From Clostridia bacterium (GTDB lineage Bacteria > Bacillota > Clostridia > CAKSNL01 > HGM11501): a stretch of 18,929 bases of DNA. Positions 17,512-18,929 of the stretch are shown here, in pieces. Every line of letters starts with the position of its first letter. Position 1 is the first letter of the stretch. The notes beneath the pieces were generated by a model. The model had not been told where the DNA came from. It made no database searches and saw nothing but the letters and a program-made list of their open reading frames with translations. Where the stretch lies: NCBI GenBank assembly GCA_017390225.1, contig JAFPCL010000209.1:1-18929 (forward strand), given 5' to 3'. The translations under genes and the position numbers were made by a program.

Positions 17512-17560
17512 AATAAGGAAGAAACCTCCCAAACAGAGAAGTTTCTTCCTTATTGTTTTA
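17512..17560 (+). terminator. Intrinsic terminator, probably shared by convergent genes
   Basis: Two perfect 14-base arms (17512-17525 and 17541-17554) form a stem around a 15-base loop, followed on the + strand by GTTTTA. It lies between the transglycosylase stop (17510) and the lexA stop (17568), so it can stop + strand transcription and perhaps - strand transcription, although the - strand tail is less T-rich. Confidence 0.85.
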
Positions 17561-17567
17561 TAGATGA

Positions 17568-18176
17568 TTAAAACAGGCGGAACACACCAACGACTTTACC
17601 TAAAATACAAACCTCATCGACAATAATAGGGTCTAACGCATCGTTTTCCGGTTGAAGCCTGAAATGACCGTTTTCTTTGTAAAAGGTTTTGACTGTTGCG
17701 CCATCTTCCAAAAGTGCGGCAACAATATCACCGTTGACAGCATCCGGACGAGATTCAATAACAACATAATCCCTGTCGTAGATGCCAACATTGATCATGC
17801 TGTCACCTTTGATGCGTAACATGAACACATCACGGTTTTTTGCAAAATCCATCGGAAGAGGAAAGTTTCTGATAATATCTGTCTGCGCAGGAATCGGAAG
17901 ACCGGCGGCAATTTCGCCAAGCACTGGTACGTTAAGAAACTCCGGTGCATCATCGATAGTTTCGGTATCTTCTACAAATATAGTACGGTTTCGGGAGCTC
18001 TCTTTACGAAGTAGCCCTTTATTTTGCAATTTGGTTAAATAGGTTTGAACCGTAGAAGGGGAAGATAAGCCAACAGCGGCAGCAATTTCTCGAACAGAGG
18101 GAGAATAACCTTTTTCTTTGGAAAATGAAATGATAAAATCTAAAATTTGTTGTTCACGTTCAGTTCCTTTTGACAT
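17568..18176 (-). CDS. lexA: LexA repressor, SOS response regulator
   Basis: Transcriptional repressor that cleaves itself when RecA filaments form on damaged DNA. The protein has 202 residues. The N-terminal winged helix-turn-helix has the usual SPSVREIAAAVGLSSPSTVQTYL (about 25-47). The latent protease has cleavage site Ala91-Gly92 in EIAAGLP, nucleophile Ser126 in GDSM and general-base Lys163 in TVKTF, all intact, so self-cleavage should be functional. I chose the ATG at 18176, with AAGGAG nine bases upstream; the in-frame ATG at 18197 would place this ribosome site inside the coding region. It lies back to back with a yneA-like gene, the classic Bacillus/Clostridium arrangement, with LexA boxes in the shared gap. 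Autoregulation is expected from the box at its promoter. Confidence 0.98.
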   Translation of the reverse strand: MSKGTEREQQILDFIISFSKEKGYSPSVREIAAAVGLSSPSTVQTYLTKLQNKGLLRKESSRNRTIFVEDTETIDDAPEFLNVPVLGEIAAGLPIPAQTDIIRNFPLPMDFAKNRDVFMLRIKGDSMINVGIYDRDYVVIESRPDAVNGDIVAALLEDGATVKTFYKENGHFRLQPENDALDPIIVDEVCILGKVVGVFRLF

Positions 18177-18219
18177 GTGACGATACTCCTTATACATATA
18201 ATAAATTGGTCTTAATGTT

Positions 18220-18248
18220 ATTATAGCACATCTAAATCAAAAAAGCAA
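18220..18248 (-). promoter_or_regulatory. lexA promoter
   Basis: On the - strand TATAAT (18220-18225) is separated by 17 bases from TTGCTT (18243-18248), 44 bases ahead of the lexA start. The -10 is perfect and the -35 weak. A LexA box overlaps the -35, fitting autorepression. Confidence 0.65.
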
Positions 18249-18259
18249 ACATTTGTTCG
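18246..18259. promoter_or_regulatory. LexA box 1 (lexA proximal, degenerate half-site)
   Basis: Read on the - strand this is CGAACAAATGTTTG, matching the GAAC-N4-GTTC operator except for one T in the second half-site. It overlaps the lexA -35 region, so LexA bound here should block its own promoter. The mismatch predicts weaker binding than the two yneA-side boxes. Confidence 0.75.
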
Positions 18260-18278
18260 AAAAAAATCAAAAAAAAGC

Positions 18279-18307
18279 TTGACACCGAACAAATGTTCTG
18301 TTATAAT
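18279..18307 (+). promoter_or_regulatory. yneA promoter
   Basis: Perfect TTGACA (18279-18284) and perfect TATAAT (18302-18307) with a 17-base spacer, 42 bases ahead of the yneA start. This is as strong as sigma-A promoters get, and the spacer is almost entirely occupied by a LexA box, so output should depend on LexA removal. Confidence 0.9.
18286..18299. promoter_or_regulatory. LexA box 2, inside the yneA promoter spacer
   Basis: CGAACAAATGTTCT: a perfect GAAC-N4-GTTC core lying entirely between the -35 and -10. Bound repressor would directly exclude RNA polymerase. Confidence 0.92.
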
Positions 18308-18315
18308 CAAGAAAA

Positions 18316-18329
18316 AGAACAAATGTTCG
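18316..18329. promoter_or_regulatory. LexA box 3, at the yneA transcription start
   Basis: AGAACAAATGTTCG: a perfect core identical to box 2, at roughly +2 to +15 of the predicted yneA transcript. Centres of boxes 2 and 3 are 30 bases apart, close to three helical turns, so both dimers would lie on the same DNA face. Confidence 0.9.
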
Positions 18330-18348
18330 ATAAAAAGGAGAATGAAAT

Positions 18349-18657
18349 ATGTCGAATGTAAGAAGATTCAGATTAAAAAAAGAAAAGCAAAGAATGAGAA
18401 GAAATCGCTTGTTTGTTTTACTGATGGTTGTTCTTACACTGTTGTGCATAACAGCTTATGCATGGGGAGACACTAAATCCGTCACTTATCAGGAAGTTAT
18501 CGTTTCCCCCGGAGATACCCTCTGGAGCATTGCAGGCGAATATACGGATTTATCAGAAGATGTGCGAAAGACAGTTCGTGAGATAAAAAGGATCAATGAT
18601 GGAGCAGAGAATACATTATATCCGGGAGATGTGCTTTTAGTGCCGATTTTCAATTAA
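18349..18657 (+). CDS. yneA: YneA-like SOS cell-division inhibitor, LysM domain
   Basis: A 102-residue protein with a strongly basic N terminus (residues 5-20 mostly Arg/Lys), one hydrophobic anchor (21-39) and an extracytoplasmic LysM domain (about 47-100; VSPGDTLWSIAGEY near the start and YPGDVLLVP at the end). YneA of Bacillus has the same size and layout: a transmembrane segment plus LysM, placed divergently from lexA. It halts septation while DNA damage persists and is removed by proteolysis. The identification rests on this architecture, the position, and two LexA boxes on its promoter. AAAAAGGAG at 18331-18339 lies nine bases before the ATG. A generic LysM wall-binding protein is the alternative, but SOS control makes the checkpoint role more likely. 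No yneB or ynzC gene follows, unlike the Bacillus operon. Confidence 0.88.
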   Translation: MSNVRRFRLKKEKQRMRRNRLFVLLMVVLTLLCITAYAWGDTKSVTYQEVIVSPGDTLWSIAGEYTDLSEDVRKTVREIKRINDGAENTLYPGDVLLVPIFN

Positions 18658-18667
18658 AATTGAGCTG

Positions 18668-18706
18668 TTGTGCAAAATGCACAAAACGGGGGTTTGTTTT
18701 TGTGCA
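18668..18706 (+). repeat. Overlapping alternative hairpins after yneA
   Basis: TTGTGCA (18668-18674), TGCACAA (18678-18684) and TTTTGTGCA (18698-18706). The middle element can pair with either flank: a 7-bp stem with a 3-base loop, or a 9-bp stem (18678-18686 with 18698-18706) with an 11-base loop. A smaller hairpin ending in GTTTGTTTTT may serve as a weak yneA terminator. Function is inferred only. Confidence 0.45.
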
Positions 18707-18738
18707 AAAAGATGTATAACATTTTGTTGAAAAAAGTG

Positions 18739-18767
18739 TTGACAAACGGGAAAGCTTGTGCTATAAT
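18739..18767 (+). promoter_or_regulatory. Consensus promoter, probably of an rRNA operon
   Basis: Perfect TTGACA (18739-18744) and perfect TATAAT (18762-18767) with a 17-base spacer. A/T-rich sequence directly upstream (18711-18738) could act as an UP element. No protein-coding frame follows; instead there is a structured leader with a boxA-like element, which is the arrangement at rRNA operons. Predicted start about 18774. Confidence 0.85.
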
Positions 18768-18773
18768 CTATCT

Positions 18774-18929
18774 TGCGCTTGAGGGGAGCGGACATCACAA
18801 GCCTCTTAAGAGCAGCGGACTTTGAAAATTAAATAGCGTAAGGGCTCAAGTAAAACTTGAGTACAGAACTTGTCGAAAGACAAGACCTTATGGCAAACAA
18901 GCCAGAAAACATTAGTAAACAAAGAGCCA
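18774..18929 (+). ncRNA. Probable 16S rRNA operon leader (5' external transcribed spacer), cut by window edge
   Basis: Non-coding transcript region after the consensus promoter. It contains the palindrome CTCTTAAGAG (18803-18812), a boxA-like stretch, and a branched fold. In that fold CGTAAGG (18837-18843) and CCTTATG (18886-18892) enclose two hairpins: CTCAAG/CTTGAG (18845-18850, 18856-18861) and CTTGTC-GAAA-GACAAG (18869-18884). The closing sequence ending AACAAAGAGCCA resembles the stretch directly before 16S in clostridial rRNA operons. No mature 16S sequence is seen inside the window, so the identity is inferred and depends on what lies to the right. Confidence 0.7.
18818..18836 (+). promoter_or_regulatory. 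boxA-like antitermination element
   Basis: GACTTTGAAAATTAAATAG resembles the CTTTGAAAACTAAAC-type boxA of Gram-positive rRNA leaders, which loads NusB/NusE for antitermination. Its place about 45 bases after the predicted start fits. The core match is partial. Confidence 0.5.

Noticed and set aside
18177..18197. Longer lexA start at 18197
   Set aside because: The seven extra codons contain the AAGGAG that serves the ATG at 18176.
18246..18329. Three near-identical short repeats, possibly CRISPR-like or phage attachment sites
   Set aside because: The units are 14-base palindromes with unequal gaps of 26 and 16 bases, matching LexA operators at two promoters; no cas or integrase genes are present.
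18279..18476. A 65-residue + strand frame starting in the yneA promoter region
   Set aside because: Its start lies inside the -35/operator region and it overlaps yneA in another frame; yneA has the ribosome site and a recognisable LysM domain.
18651..18664. Small palindrome around the yneA stop (TCAATT/AATTGA) as a terminator
   Set aside because: The stem is short and A/T only, with no T-run after it.

Overview
This window looks like a chromosomal housekeeping segment from a Gram-positive bacterium of the Clostridia/Firmicutes type. The grounds are: fairly low G+C by eye, strong AGGAGG-like ribosome binding sites with ATG or GTG starts, and tightly packed co-directional genes. It also has a formate-tetrahydrofolate ligase, a YtvI-like membrane protein, a Pol I lacking proofreading residues, and a lexA/yneA divergent pair whose operators are of the Bacillus/Clostridium GAAC-N4-GTTC type. 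No genus can be named from sequence alone. There are no insertion sequences, integrases, CRISPR repeats, tRNAs or phage genes. The 16S gene itself is not inside the window, although its promoter and leader appear to be.

Layout, positions 1-17510, all on the + strand with gaps of 0-81 bases: the 3' part of an ApgM-type phosphoglycerate mutase; a YtvI/AI-2E family membrane protein; fhs (formate-THF ligase); uppP (undecaprenyl-diphosphate phosphatase); an FtsK/SpoIIIE DNA translocase; folD; topB (topoisomerase III); a lone polysaccharide flippase; a GH42 beta-galactosidase; polA; coaE; and a small membrane-anchored lytic transglycosylase. Three junctions overlap (flippase/GH42 by 4 bases, polA/coaE by 14, coaE/transglycosylase by 14), which suggests translational coupling. 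A perfect 14-bp hairpin followed by a T-rich stretch closes the run.

Positions 17568-18657 are an SOS control module. lexA is on the - strand, convergent with the long run. Divergent from it is a small LysM membrane protein that by architecture and position is YneA, the SOS-induced cell-division inhibitor. The 172-base intergenic region carries both promoters and three LexA boxes. One box fills the -35/-10 spacer of the yneA promoter exactly, a second lies at its predicted transcription start, and a third, slightly degenerate, lies at the lexA promoter.

Positions 18658-18929 contain no gene. They hold overlapping hairpins after yneA, then a consensus promoter (TTGACA-17-TATAAT), a boxA-like element and a multi-hairpin leader resembling a Clostridia rRNA operon leader. 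The 16S rRNA gene probably begins just past the right edge.

Functionally, fhs and folD feed one-carbon units through tetrahydrofolate. uppP and the transglycosylase belong to cell-wall metabolism, and the flippase belongs to envelope glycan export. FtsK, TopB, PolA, LexA and YneA handle chromosome segregation, repair and damage checkpointing. I see no convincing undescribed system. The most informative parts are the operator layout in the lexA/yneA region, the structured rRNA leader, and the coupled flippase/GH42 pair.
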